Assembly (NCBI RefSeq): GCF_049860565.1
Contig: NZ_CP172056.1
Location: 124,001-188,000, forward strand
Source: Desulfitobacterium_A nosdiversum
Lineage (GTDB): Bacteria > Bacillota > Desulfitobacteriia > Desulfitobacteriales > Desulfitobacteriaceae
Reading direction: 5' to 3'
DNA: 64,000 nucleotides
This document shows, piece by piece, positions 49,826 to 58,187 of this stretch; position 1 is the first letter of the stretch, and the number at the start of each line of letters is the position of its first letter. The notes below the pieces were generated by a model that made no database searches, was not told where the DNA came from, and was given only the letters and a program-made list of their open reading frames with translations. The position numbers were made by a program, and so were the translations under genes.

Positions 49826-50090
49826 CTCAACTTTAGCACCGCGATTGTACGAAGAAAACCTTAATATAACTGGGTAATTCACTCATCCAATTCTGTAATT
49901 GACTAAGCGATGACTCATTATTCCCTGATTCATTCGTTAAAAGGTTGAGGACAAATGTCATTAACTGGCGTAATGCCGTTTTTAGGTCAAGGTCCATCAC
50001 CTCATAAGCAAAAAGATAAAACAGTCCTCCTAGCGAACGCTCATCCGTGTTTTGTCTCCTTTCCCACTCAAGGATGAGATAACGGGAGAA
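49826..50090 (-). pseudogene. IS4 transposase 3' remnant
   Basis: From the terminal repeat CTCAACTTTAGCACC the minus strand spells the last 85 or so residues of the transposase at 9038 with scattered changes (LILEWERR, DERSLGGLFYLFA, LKTALRQLM, WMSELPSYIK). At about 50090 it switches abruptly into reverse-transcriptase sequence. Confidence 0.8.
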
Positions 50091-50275
50091 AGGTTGACAT
50101 TGGTGAAGAAGCTACGGATATCAGCATCCACAATATAGCTAGTTTTACCATACTCAATTTTGTGATTTAGTGTTTTCAACGCATCATGGCAGCTTCTTCC
50201 TGGTCGGAATCCGTAGGATAAGTCCAGAAAATCCTGTTCGTAGAGTGGGAATTGAGGACAGACACAGTTCATGAG
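50091..50275 (-). pseudogene. Group II intron reverse transcriptase fragment
   Basis: Encodes YEQDFLDLSYGFRPGRSCHDAL and VDADIRSFFTNVN (here cited as separate blocks DFLDLSYGFRPGRSC and VDADIRSFF). These are the fingers/palm motifs of LtrA-type intron proteins. It is truncated at both ends; the downstream end is joined to the IS4 remnant in a different frame. The stretch 50276-50417 shows no gene. Confidence 0.75.
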
Positions 50276-50417
50276 AAATCTTCTTTCTAAAGTCCCATAT
50301 TCTTTAATGTGCTTCTCAAGAAAACAAGTCCTTAAATCTGGAGCCTAGAAAGTTAATTTTTAAAAGCAGGTAGCAACATTTACGTGCTTTCTGTTTTTAA
50401 TAAAAAAGTTTCAACTT

Positions 50418-51803
50418 CTAGAAGAAAATAAGAGTAACCAAACCAAAGAGGGGTAACAGAATGCATATACTGTAAGCCATATACCCAAAAAAACTAGGCA
50501 TGTGTACCCCGAATTCCTCAGCAATGGAACGAGCCATGAAGTTTGGCGCATTACCGATATAAGTATTAGCACCCATGAAGACCGCCCCTGCTGAAATAGC
50601 CATTAGATAAGTGGGATGCTCAACAAGCAGCTTTGAAACGGCTACAGATTCGGGCATGCCTGGGTAAAATTGGCCCAAAGCAGTACTAAAGAAGATTAGA
50701 TAAGTGGGAGTATTATCCAGGAAGCTGGAAAGAGCTCCCGCGACCCAAAAGTAATGGGCCGGCTCTTTGACAGCAGCAATGATGAACCCTAGAGCTCCTG
50801 CTTCTCCTGCCTTCAAGATAGCTAGGACAGGTGCCATGGTTACAAAGATGCCAAAAAAGAGATAAGCTACTTCCTGAATAGGAGCCCAAGAATACTCGTT
50901 TTCTTCTCGGAGAGCTTTAGGTGTTATCTTCATGGATATAATCAGAATAACCACAAGTAAAACATCACGAACAATATCTTGTAAATCACGATGGACTCCT
51001 AAGATAGAAACCGAGCCCATTTTTACACTACCACTGAAGAGAATCATTCCTATGATAGCTGCTAACAAAATAAAGTTCTGTGCCCCTAAAAGTTCAAAGG
51101 TTTTACCTGAGATCGTACAAGCAGTAGCTACATCATTTGAATCCGGATCAGGACATAAACTAGCCCGTTCTTTTTGTTCCTTACGCAAATAATAGGCATC
51201 AAAGACTAAATAAATCAGAAGCAGAGCAATAAGTACGGTAAGCATGGGTGCAATCACACGCAACGTCCAAAAGAAAGGTACCCCATGTAAAAAGCCTAGA
51301 AAAAGCGGGGGATCGCCTAATGGTGTCAAGGCTCCTCCCACATTAGCGATCATGAAAATAAAAAAGACTACCATAAATGACCGGTATTTCCGATGTTTGT
51401 TAACCCGCAGGAACGGACGAATCATCAACATGGCTGCTCCTGTAGTGCCCATCCAAGAAGCAAGTATTGAGCCAACCACAAGAAAGCCTGCATTAACAAA
51501 GGTCGTTCCCTTTAAGGTAGTGCGTAGCAAGATGCCGCCGCCTACAGTAAAGAGTACACCCAGTAGAATAATAAAAGGAATGTAATCGGCGATAATGACA
51601 GTTAATAACTGATTAATGCCTTCTCCTAGATATGCTATAACTAAAGGAATTGCTATTAGAGCTGCCCAGCTAGCCGATACCTTACCATAATTTCTCTGCC
51701 AAAAGTTAGGAGTTAGAATAGGACATAAGGCAATGGATAATAACATACCGATAAAGGGGATTACTGAATACAATGGTAACACATTACCTAAATAATGCTC
51801 CAT
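50418..51803 (-). CDS. Na+/H+ antiporter (NhaD/UIT1-like, ion transporter superfamily)
   Basis: A 461-residue membrane protein with about 12 helices. Features are GGALTPLGDPPLFLGFLHGVPFF (shown as GGALTPLGDPPLF), FLDNTPTYLIFF and MGANTYIGNAPNFMARSIA, the paired substrate-loop motifs of the NhaD/CitM-like ion transporter superfamily. It is likely an Na+/H+ antiporter rather than a carboxylate carrier because of the close NhaD/UIT1 pattern. ATG 51803 follows GGAGGAGAGAAAA. It is monocistronic; the upstream gap holds mobile-element remnants. Confidence 0.83.
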   Translation of the reverse strand: MEHYLGNVLPLYSVIPFIGMLLSIALCPILTPNFWQRNYGKVSASWAALIAIPLVIAYLGEGINQLLTVIIADYIPFIILLGVLFTVGGGILLRTTLKGTTFVNAGFLVVGSILASWMGTTGAAMLMIRPFLRVNKHRKYRSFMVVFFIFMIANVGGALTPLGDPPLFLGFLHGVPFFWTLRVIAPMLTVLIALLLIYLVFDAYYLRKEQKERASLCPDPDSNDVATACTISGKTFELLGAQNFILLAAIIGMILFSGSVKMGSVSILGVHRDLQDIVRDVLLVVILIISMKITPKALREENEYSWAPIQEVAYLFFGIFVTMAPVLAILKAGEAGALGFIIAAVKEPAHYFWVAGALSSFLDNTPTYLIFFSTALGQFYPGMPESVAVSKLLVEHPTYLMAISAGAVFMGANTYIGNAPNFMARSIAEEFGVHMPSFFGYMAYSICILLPLFGLVTLIFF

Positions 51804-51989
51804 TTTTCTCTCCTCCAATTCTATTCTTTGGATAGCAATAAACGAATTTTTAATTGGAGAAACAACAGGCCGAAGCTGAAACGGAAAACAAGAAAAGCCA
51901 AAAACCCTCAAGATCCTGAAAAACCACCCTTTTCAGGTAGTAGTTACTAGCGAAAATTTTTTCTGCTGCTTTGTATTGGCATATTTTGA

Positions 51990-52052
51990 ATATGCTCCCC
52001 TTCTGGTAGTCGGTTTTTATTATCTAACCTGTCTACCTTTAGGGGAGCATAT
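51990..52052. mobile_element. IS3-family end remnant
   Basis: ATATGCTCCCC...GGGGAGCATAT with an internal TTTTTATTATCTAACCTGTC-like core. It is nearly the same as the 62280-62340 end of the decayed IS3 element. No transposase frame is attached here. Confidence 0.55.
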
Positions 52053-52123
52053 CAATTCGTCAGCAGCCCTACCTTCACCTTTTTGAATACAATGTTGTGA
52101 AAGAGAGAGCATTCTTTTTGTTG

Positions 52124-52306
52124 CTAAGAAATACGGGTTAGAATGGTCTGTGTGACATATAAAATTTCGTCAATGATCTCCTGAACGGTATGAATGTGAT
52201 CAATTCGATCGACACGCTGGCCAACAGGGGATTGATGTACAGCAAAGGGCTTGTCGGTGAGATCTCGTACTTTGCAGATGACCTCCCGTAGTTCTGCCTT
52301 ACGTTT
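52124..52306 (-). pseudogene. Nitronate monooxygenase-like remnant
   Basis: A minus-strand frame without a start spells ELREVICKVRDLTDKPFAV, typical of the second barrel segment of 2-nitropropane-dioxygenase-like enzymes. It then jumps to a C-terminal part, VDRIDHIHTVQEIIDEIL, ending in a stop. The whole catalytic middle is missing. It lies just after the DASS transporter gene and may be a former last gene of that operon. Confidence 0.55.
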
Positions 52307-52334
52307 TGATCATATATTGCTTCATTCTTAAAAC

Positions 52335-53810
52335 TTAAAAGGGAAACATGAGAGAGAACAGCGGATATGCAACACAATACAGAGAGATAAAGCCGACTAT
52401 GACCATGGGCCAGCCATACTTCATCATAAAGCTGGTCTGCACCCATTCTGTGCTCGCCACCATACTACACACCGGGCAAGCTGCAGGTGTAGAAAAACCG
52501 AGATTGGCGGCCATACCGATACAAAGCCCCAGCGCGATCGGGTTCACACCGGTAATTGTAAGTGCAATAGGGGTGACCACTGTATACATGACTGCGCTTA
52601 CAGTGTTGGACATAAAATTGGTTTGCACGAGGATCCAAAGGATAACGATGGCGATAAAAACCAATGCCGGAAGCCCGCCCAGCATTGCTCCTGTTTTTTG
52701 CTGGATCCACGCGGTGATTCCGCCTGCCTTCAGATCCATGACATAGGCAAAGCACATAAGTGTTGCCATCATATAAACAGTAACCCATTTGATTTTCCCG
52801 GATGCCACAGGCAGATCGAGAACGGGCTCGCCATCATACTTACAAGCAGAAAGAATACCGATGCAGATCATAACGGGAATACACTGACCCAGTGCACCTA
52901 CAAAGGCTGACAGGCCAGTCAGTCCGGGGATTAACTTAAGGAGGTCGGGACTTACCCAGAACAATACCAGCAGGATAAAGGCTGTCGCCACGATTTGTTC
53001 CTTTCGTCCCATGGGCGGTACTGTGCTCTTGAGGTAATCGATGTCAAGCGCGCCCATTTTTTTAACATCCGGTCGAATAACATACCGGAATACCAGGAAA
53101 AACCCGATGAAGAATACGATTCCGAATGCAATTCCAACCATACTGAACTGGATTACAGAGACATTGATTTTAAAACCTGCGGCGATGAAGCCTAGAACCA
53201 TCAGCGTGACAGCATGAGAGAGGGGCGTCATGGCCTGGCCCACTTGAGCCAGCCAGGCCGTAGATGAGACAGTCGCCTCCGGAAGATCTTCGCCAGGCTC
53301 ATAGCCTGTGTTTTTGAACATCTGCTCTGCGATACCTAAATACATGGCTACAACTGCAGAACTGGTAAGCACAAGGCTAATAAGCCAAACGGAGAAGAAG
53401 AAGACCCCCATGATAAGCCAGGGCTTGCCTTTTAAAACTTGACGTGTGACAAACCATAGGGCAATCCTACGGGAGAGACCTGTTTCCGCCATCGCATAGT
53501 TGAGCAAAAAGCAGAAAACAAGGAACGGGACCATCATGTTACCCCAAGACTCTTTGAGAATGGTAGATGAGTTGGCTATATTTGTGGTGGCCAGCATACC
53601 AAGACCTATTACGCTGGTCCATGCGCTTCCTACTGCTATCCAGAGCACCAGCGTTCCTAAGAAAACACCCAACACACCCATGCCTGCTTTGGTAATAGGC
53701 GCAGCTGGCGGGAGTATAAATTGGAAAATCACATAGATTACAATGGCTATAAGAATTGGAACCATTTTTGTTGTTGAGCGCGGCGGAGTTTTTGCCATAG
53801 TAATTGCCAT
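52335..53810 (-). CDS. DASS/SLC13-type anion symporter
   Basis: A 491-residue membrane protein of about 12 helices. It has the two re-entrant loop motifs of the divalent-anion/Na+ symporter group: LTSSAVVAMYLGIAEQM in the first half and NFMSNTVSAVMYTVVTPIA in the second, plus STPAACPVCSMV late. It probably takes up a di- or tricarboxylate. ATG 53810 is chosen because GGAGGAG lies 9 nt before it. It is last in the acyl-CoA operon, 30 bp after the CaiB-like gene, so it probably imports the acid that the enzymes convert. Confidence 0.83.
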   Translation of the reverse strand: MAITMAKTPPRSTTKMVPILIAIVIYVIFQFILPPAAPITKAGMGVLGVFLGTLVLWIAVGSAWTSVIGLGMLATTNIANSSTILKESWGNMMVPFLVFCFLLNYAMAETGLSRRIALWFVTRQVLKGKPWLIMGVFFFSVWLISLVLTSSAVVAMYLGIAEQMFKNTGYEPGEDLPEATVSSTAWLAQVGQAMTPLSHAVTLMVLGFIAAGFKINVSVIQFSMVGIAFGIVFFIGFFLVFRYVIRPDVKKMGALDIDYLKSTVPPMGRKEQIVATAFILLVLFWVSPDLLKLIPGLTGLSAFVGALGQCIPVMICIGILSACKYDGEPVLDLPVASGKIKWVTVYMMATLMCFAYVMDLKAGGITAWIQQKTGAMLGGLPALVFIAIVILWILVQTNFMSNTVSAVMYTVVTPIALTITGVNPIALGLCIGMAANLGFSTPAACPVCSMVASTEWVQTSFMMKYGWPMVIVGFISLYCVAYPLFSLMFPF

Positions 53811-53839
53811 AGTCGTATTCTCCTCCATTTTCATCCATT

Positions 53840-55075
53840 TTACTGCTTTTTGAACTTATCATTCCACCTGTTCTGAAGCTCATCAATGTCCCTATTGCTG
53901 AGACCGTATTTGCCCAGCACCTCATAATTGTGTTCCCCAAGGTCGCAGGAACGGCTGATTTTGGCGGGCGTCTTGGAAAACTTGATCCACGGGCCACGCC
54001 GCTTGACAGTGGAGTATTTCTTAAAGCTGGGAGGCAATTCGACTTCGACAAGCGTACCGCGTTCCCACAAGGCTGGATCGTTTACAACCTCTTTGGTTGT
54101 TCTGGTCTTGCAGCAGGCTACACCAGCAGTAGCTAAAAGAGAGGCAGCATCATTGATGTCGTCGAAAGTACCCAGCCATAGTTCGATAGTCCGGATGAGT
54201 TTTTCCAAGTTCGCCACACGGCTTGCATTGCTGCTCAGGTCCGGATCCTCTATACAGTCAGGCCTGCCCATGACCTGACATAGCTTCGGCCACATGCTCC
54301 CCGTATAGGCAGCAATGATTACGCTTTGCCCGTTCTTGCCATTGAACACACCATATGGCGCCATATTAGTGTGGTGATTGCCTATCCGATGGGGATCCAT
54401 GCCTAGGGTAGCTGCACCCTCAATGGAAGAATTGATAGCTACTAGACCGTCCAACAGAGCAATATCGATATACTGGCCCTCACCTTTCCGTAGACGATAA
54501 TAGAGTGCGGATGCAATGGCGCCAAATGCATTAATACCGCCAATATAATCTCCCACTGTGGAACCACTCTTTGTCGGAGGACCTGAAGGGTCACCGGTTA
54601 AATCCATTAGGCCGCTCATTCCTTGGGCAATTATATCAAAGCCAGGCTTTTTGCTGTTGGCTCCGGTCTGACCGCAGGCGGAAATGGAGCAGTAGATGAT
54701 GTCTGGCTTGGTTTGGATCACGCTGTCGTAATCCAGACCAAATTTTTTCATCGCACCGGGCTTAAAGCTCTCTATGATTACATCGGCATCCGCAATCATC
54801 ATGCGGAGGATTTTAATGCTGTCGGGATCATCCAGCGCCAGGGTGACCGACTTCTTTCCCCGGTTTGTAAAGGTGCTGAAGATGGCCTGGCCCTCAATGC
54901 GGGGGGCGATACCCCGAATGTCATCACCGGCCACAGGCCGTTCGACTTTAATAACCTCCGCGCCGAAGTCTGCTAAAAGTGCTGTAGCACCAGGCCCTGC
55001 AAGGTTACTTGTAAAGTCAATAACCTTGACTCCTGAAAAAATAGTTTCCATATCGCGGATCGTTCCTTTCTTCAT
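53840..55075 (-). CDS. CaiB/BaiF family CoA-transferase
   Basis: A 411-residue class III CoA-transferase that moves CoA from an acyl-CoA to a free acid. Features are VKVIDFTSNLAGPGATALLADFGAEVIKVE (cited here only as VKVIDFTSNLAGPGA), IIESFKPGAMKKFGLDYD, and the catalytic Asp in STVGDYIGG (about residue 179). The start overlaps the stop of the crotonase gene (TAATG), so translation is probably coupled; ATG 55051 is an alternative closer to the usual family start. It would activate the substrate brought in by the DASS transporter without ATP. Confidence 0.92.
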   Translation of the reverse strand: MKKGTIRDMETIFSGVKVIDFTSNLAGPGATALLADFGAEVIKVERPVAGDDIRGIAPRIEGQAIFSTFTNRGKKSVTLALDDPDSIKILRMMIADADVIIESFKPGAMKKFGLDYDSVIQTKPDIIYCSISACGQTGANSKKPGFDIIAQGMSGLMDLTGDPSGPPTKSGSTVGDYIGGINAFGAIASALYYRLRKGEGQYIDIALLDGLVAINSSIEGAATLGMDPHRIGNHHTNMAPYGVFNGKNGQSVIIAAYTGSMWPKLCQVMGRPDCIEDPDLSSNASRVANLEKLIRTIELWLGTFDDINDAASLLATAGVACCKTRTTKEVVNDPALWERGTLVEVELPPSFKKYSTVKRRGPWIKFSKTPAKISRSCDLGEHNYEVLGKYGLSNRDIDELQNRWNDKFKKQ

Positions 55076-55863
55076 TAACGTCCCTGATAATCGGGTTTCC
55101 TCTTTTCCAGAAACGCGGTCACAGCTTCTGCAAAATCATGGGTGAGCTCACACTCCCCTTGAAGCTCCAGTTCACTTTGGCTGACAAGGCTATATTCAGA
55201 ATATTGAATCCGATTCAGCAAGGTCTTCACATTTGCGTAAGCAACAGTAGGTCCATTGCTGTATTTCTTGATGTATTTCTGAACGCCGGCCTCCAACTCT
55301 TCCTTAGGGAAGGCCGCAGTAAACATGCCCCAATCGGCACCCTCGCGACCAGTAAATACGCGGCCGGACATAAGCAGATCGGTAGCGCGGACAGTGCCAA
55401 CTGCCTTAGCTAGAAAATAGGCAGATCCGGAATCGGGGATAAAGCCTATGTTCACGAAGGCAAAAGTAGCCTTGCTGCTCTCATCAATGAGCGTAAAATC
55501 ACAAGCTAGGGCTAAAGCGATGCCGGCACCCGCTATGGCGCCTTCAATCCAGGCCAAGGTAGGCTTTTTCACGTTGCGCAACCTTATTATTGTCTGCCCC
55601 AGGGCGCGACAAACTGGTCGGGTTCCCCTGATTCCCTGATCGATGCGGGCTTTCATTGCATTGAGATCACCGCCACCGCAGAAATTCCCACCTGCACCCC
55701 GGATCACCAGCATGCGCACATTGTCGTCGTAGTCGCACAAGTCGAGGCATGCTTCCAGCTCCGCGTCTGTTTCAATGTTGAGAGGGTTTCGCTTGGCCGG
55801 ATTGTTCAACGTAATATAGGCAACTTGATCCTTCACTTCATATAGTACATGCTTAAATTCCAT
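55075..55863 (-). CDS. Enoyl-CoA hydratase/isomerase (crotonase) family
   Basis: A 262-residue crotonase. The oxyanion-hole segments are GAGGNFCGGGDLNAM and IEGAIAGAGIALALACDF. The second catalytic Glu region reads NIGFIPDSGSAYFLAK, where a classic hydratase would have ExGxxPE; the usual acidic pair seems partly replaced, so it may not be a plain hydratase. ATG 55863 follows GGGAGGTAGAGCA. It lies between acyl-CoA dehydrogenase and CoA-transferase genes in one operon. Confidence 0.9.
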   Translation of the reverse strand: MEFKHVLYEVKDQVAYITLNNPAKRNPLNIETDAELEACLDLCDYDDNVRMLVIRGAGGNFCGGGDLNAMKARIDQGIRGTRPVCRALGQTIIRLRNVKKPTLAWIEGAIAGAGIALALACDFTLIDESSKATFAFVNIGFIPDSGSAYFLAKAVGTVRATDLLMSGRVFTGREGADWGMFTAAFPKEELEAGVQKYIKKYSNGPTVAYANVKTLLNRIQYSEYSLVSQSELELQGECELTHDFAEAVTAFLEKRKPDYQGR

Positions 55864-55927
55864 TGCTCTACCTCCCTACGCATATTTAAGCCTTATTGCG
55901 GGTATCCAATTTCAAATACAGAAATAA

Positions 55928-57073
55928 TCATCCCTTTAGAATGTCACCGGCGATAACCATCCGCTGAATCTGATTTGTTCCTTCAAAAATCTGGTACAGC
56001 TTGGCATCTCTAAAACGCTTCTCCACAGGATATTCTCTGCTATAGCCATAGCCGCCAAGAATCTGCACGGCATCGGTACAGACTTGCATACCAGCATCGG
56101 CGGCGAAGGCTTTTGCCGCCGATGCCAACCGCATGTCAAAGATGCCAGCATCGGCACATTTGCTGGATTGCCATACCATCATGCGCGCGGCCTCCAGCTT
56201 GGTGTACATGTCTGCAAGCATAAAGGAGATACCCTGGTTTTTGCAGATAGGTTTGCCAAAGGTAGTCCGAACCTTGGAATATTCCACCGCGCACTCAAGT
56301 GCGTATTGGGCATTCCCCACAGCGCCAGCACCAGAAGAGGGCCGGGTGCGTCCCAAAGAGGCTTTGGCAATTTCCATACCCTCCCCCTCTTTGCCGATCA
56401 GATTGGCGATGGGTACCTTTACATCCTGGAAAATTACATCACTGGTCATAGAGGTGCGGAAACCCATCTTATCCTCGTCCTTACCGATGGAGACACCCGG
56501 TGAATGGCCATCAACCAGGAATGCGGAAATGCCCTTGGCACGAAGCGTGGGATCCATAGTAGCAAAGACTACAAACATATCCGCAACGGGTGCGCTGGTA
56601 ATAAAGCTTTTTCGCCCGTTGAGCACAAAATACTCTCCTTCACGTGTATAATGGGTGCGCATGGCGGCGGCGTCGGAACCTGCACTGGCCTCAGTCAGTG
56701 CAAAGCAGGCGCTTCCTCCTGAAGTTAGTACATCTGCGAGCTTTTTCATGTGATAATCAGTTCCCGCTATTTTGATAGGAACTGAGGCCATATAGCAGAC
56801 TGCAATAGAGCCGGAAAAGCCAGCATCGCCGCGAGCCAATTCTTCCTTGATAAGCGACCAGGTGAAAATATCGCCGCCGCCGCCGCCAAAACGCTCTGGC
56901 AGAGTGAAGGTAGTCAGCCCCATCTCATAGGCCTTGTGAAACAGATCCTTCGGGTAAGTACCGGGCAAGTCACATTCCTTCGCAGTGGGAATGATTTCTT
57001 TGTCTGCGAATTCCCGCACCATAAGGCGCAGATCCTCCTGTTCCTCTGTTAAAAGGTGATAGTAATTGTTCAT
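55928..57073 (-). CDS. Acyl-CoA dehydrogenase
   Basis: A 381-residue FAD enzyme. Family signatures are CFALTEASAGSDAAAMRT and the second, AVQILGGYGYSREYPVEKRFRD. The catalytic Glu is in the usual place near the C-terminus (IFEGTNQIQR). It interconverts acyl-CoA and enoyl-CoA and exchanges electrons with an ETF. The FixCX proteins encoded at 62.5-64 kb could link that ETF to quinone. ATG 57073 follows TAGGAGGAATCCCAGT. It is first gene after the sigma-54 promoter, with a leader of about 180 nt. Confidence 0.94.
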   Translation of the reverse strand: MNNYYHLLTEEQEDLRLMVREFADKEIIPTAKECDLPGTYPKDLFHKAYEMGLTTFTLPERFGGGGGDIFTWSLIKEELARGDAGFSGSIAVCYMASVPIKIAGTDYHMKKLADVLTSGGSACFALTEASAGSDAAAMRTHYTREGEYFVLNGRKSFITSAPVADMFVVFATMDPTLRAKGISAFLVDGHSPGVSIGKDEDKMGFRTSMTSDVIFQDVKVPIANLIGKEGEGMEIAKASLGRTRPSSGAGAVGNAQYALECAVEYSKVRTTFGKPICKNQGISFMLADMYTKLEAARMMVWQSSKCADAGIFDMRLASAAKAFAADAGMQVCTDAVQILGGYGYSREYPVEKRFRDAKLYQIFEGTNQIQRMVIAGDILKG

Positions 57074-57260
57074 ACTGGGATTCCTCCTAATTTAGTGATT
57101 TGAAGACGACAGGATGGGATACATCCAGACAATCTCTCCAACGAGGCACGGCCTACTCGTCTGACCGTGGGATCGATCCCGCGCTTTGTCAGGTACATCC
57201 CTTCTTAACCATCCTCATACTCCCCGAAGAAGCGTCCCCCCTCGGTTACATCTTTATAAA

Positions 57261-57276
57261 TGCAAATTGCATGCCA
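57261..57276 (-). promoter_or_regulatory. Sigma-54 promoter of the acyl-CoA operon
   Basis: Minus-strand TGGCATG-CAAT-TTGCA (57276-57261) matches the sigma-54 consensus TGGCACG-N4-TTGCA with a single change and the required GG/GC spacing. It fits the adjacent NtrC-type regulator gene. Confidence 0.82.
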
Positions 57277-57369
57277 GATGAATTTCCAATAGAATGGATT
57301 ATCTTTTTGTTGTAAATTACGAGCATTTTGAAAATATTCTAGTAAACTTGCTCCTTATGAAAATGGGAA

Positions 57370-57433
57370 ACTTTTTCTCCCTGAGGGAAAAATTTTCGCA
57401 AAATAATGGGCACTAAATGACGAAATTGCGTCA
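57370..57433 (-). promoter_or_regulatory. Possible enhancer sites upstream of sigma-54 promoter
   Basis: Two dyads at 57370-57396 (TTTTTCTCCCTGAGGGAAAA core) and 57418-57433 (TGACG-N6-CGTCA), 95-160 bp upstream of the promoter. That is a usual place for activator binding. Which one is used, if either, is unknown. Confidence 0.4.
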
Positions 57434-57489
57434 ATCTAGGACTCAATAAGAAACCCCGCACTTACCGTAAAAAAGCTTGTAAACAAGAC

Positions 57490-58085
57490 TTGTCAGTCGC
57501 TAAACAGCGGAAACCCAATCAAAGACCATTGGTTCATAGTACAGTGTATCTATCATCGCTTCGGTCTTTTTTCACGTTTAATTTAAAAAAGAGAGATCAG
57601 TTGAATAGCGGATATTCGCTGGAGCACATTCTCATCCAGAAGCAGTTTTCCTTTGTGAATTGGCTTAGACATGATAAATCCATTGTCGCCTTTGTTTTAG
57701 CTCATTCAAATAACAACAATTTTGTTTTCAAAACCTTGGATTTGGCCTTGCAAGTTGAACCAGCCAGTACACCTAATCCACAGTGACCGAGGTTTCTATA
57801 TACCTCGTGTGGCTTTAGGAGACGATTAGAATCTTATGGTGCTGACTCAGATTATGTCGCGTGTTGGCAAGTATATTGACAATGTATAAATGGAAGGATT
57901 CTGAAGAACAACCTAAGTGTGAGAAATATTATCTCCATAAATATCTGACCTTTGAAGCCCTTTAAGAAGGCATTGATAACTACGTCAATTTTTACAATTA
58001 GGAAAGATTACGGAAAAATTAAACGCCTCAGTCCGATGAAAGTTCGAACCGAGGCTACCAAATCATTTTATTTCTTTATGCTGTC
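57490..58085 (+). pseudogene. Decayed IS3-family transposase (orfB)
   Basis: A plus-strand trail of frames with stops and shifts: DKSIVAFVLAHSNNNNFV, FKTLDLALQVEP, then SRVGKYIDNV, KCEKYYLHKYLTFEAL and IDNYVNFYN, followed by ERLRKN. This is the order of the integrase-core C-terminal half in IS3-type OrfB. At least three disruptions make it dead. It fills most of the 57.4-58.1 kb gap. Confidence 0.75.
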
Positions 58086-58187
58086 GACTTGACTAGTAAA
58101 GTTAATATTCTAGGCAAGACCCCTTTACCTTAAATTATTCTTAGGATGATTCACATAGAAATATGAGGTTATCACAAGATTTGCCAT

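Noticed and set aside
51244..51585. Plus-strand frame inside the antiporter gene
   Set aside because: It is antisense to a clear transporter gene and lacks a start site.
56084..56651. Long plus-strand frames over the acyl-CoA dehydrogenase gene
   Set aside because: They are shadows of the GC-rich antisense gene; no family pattern.
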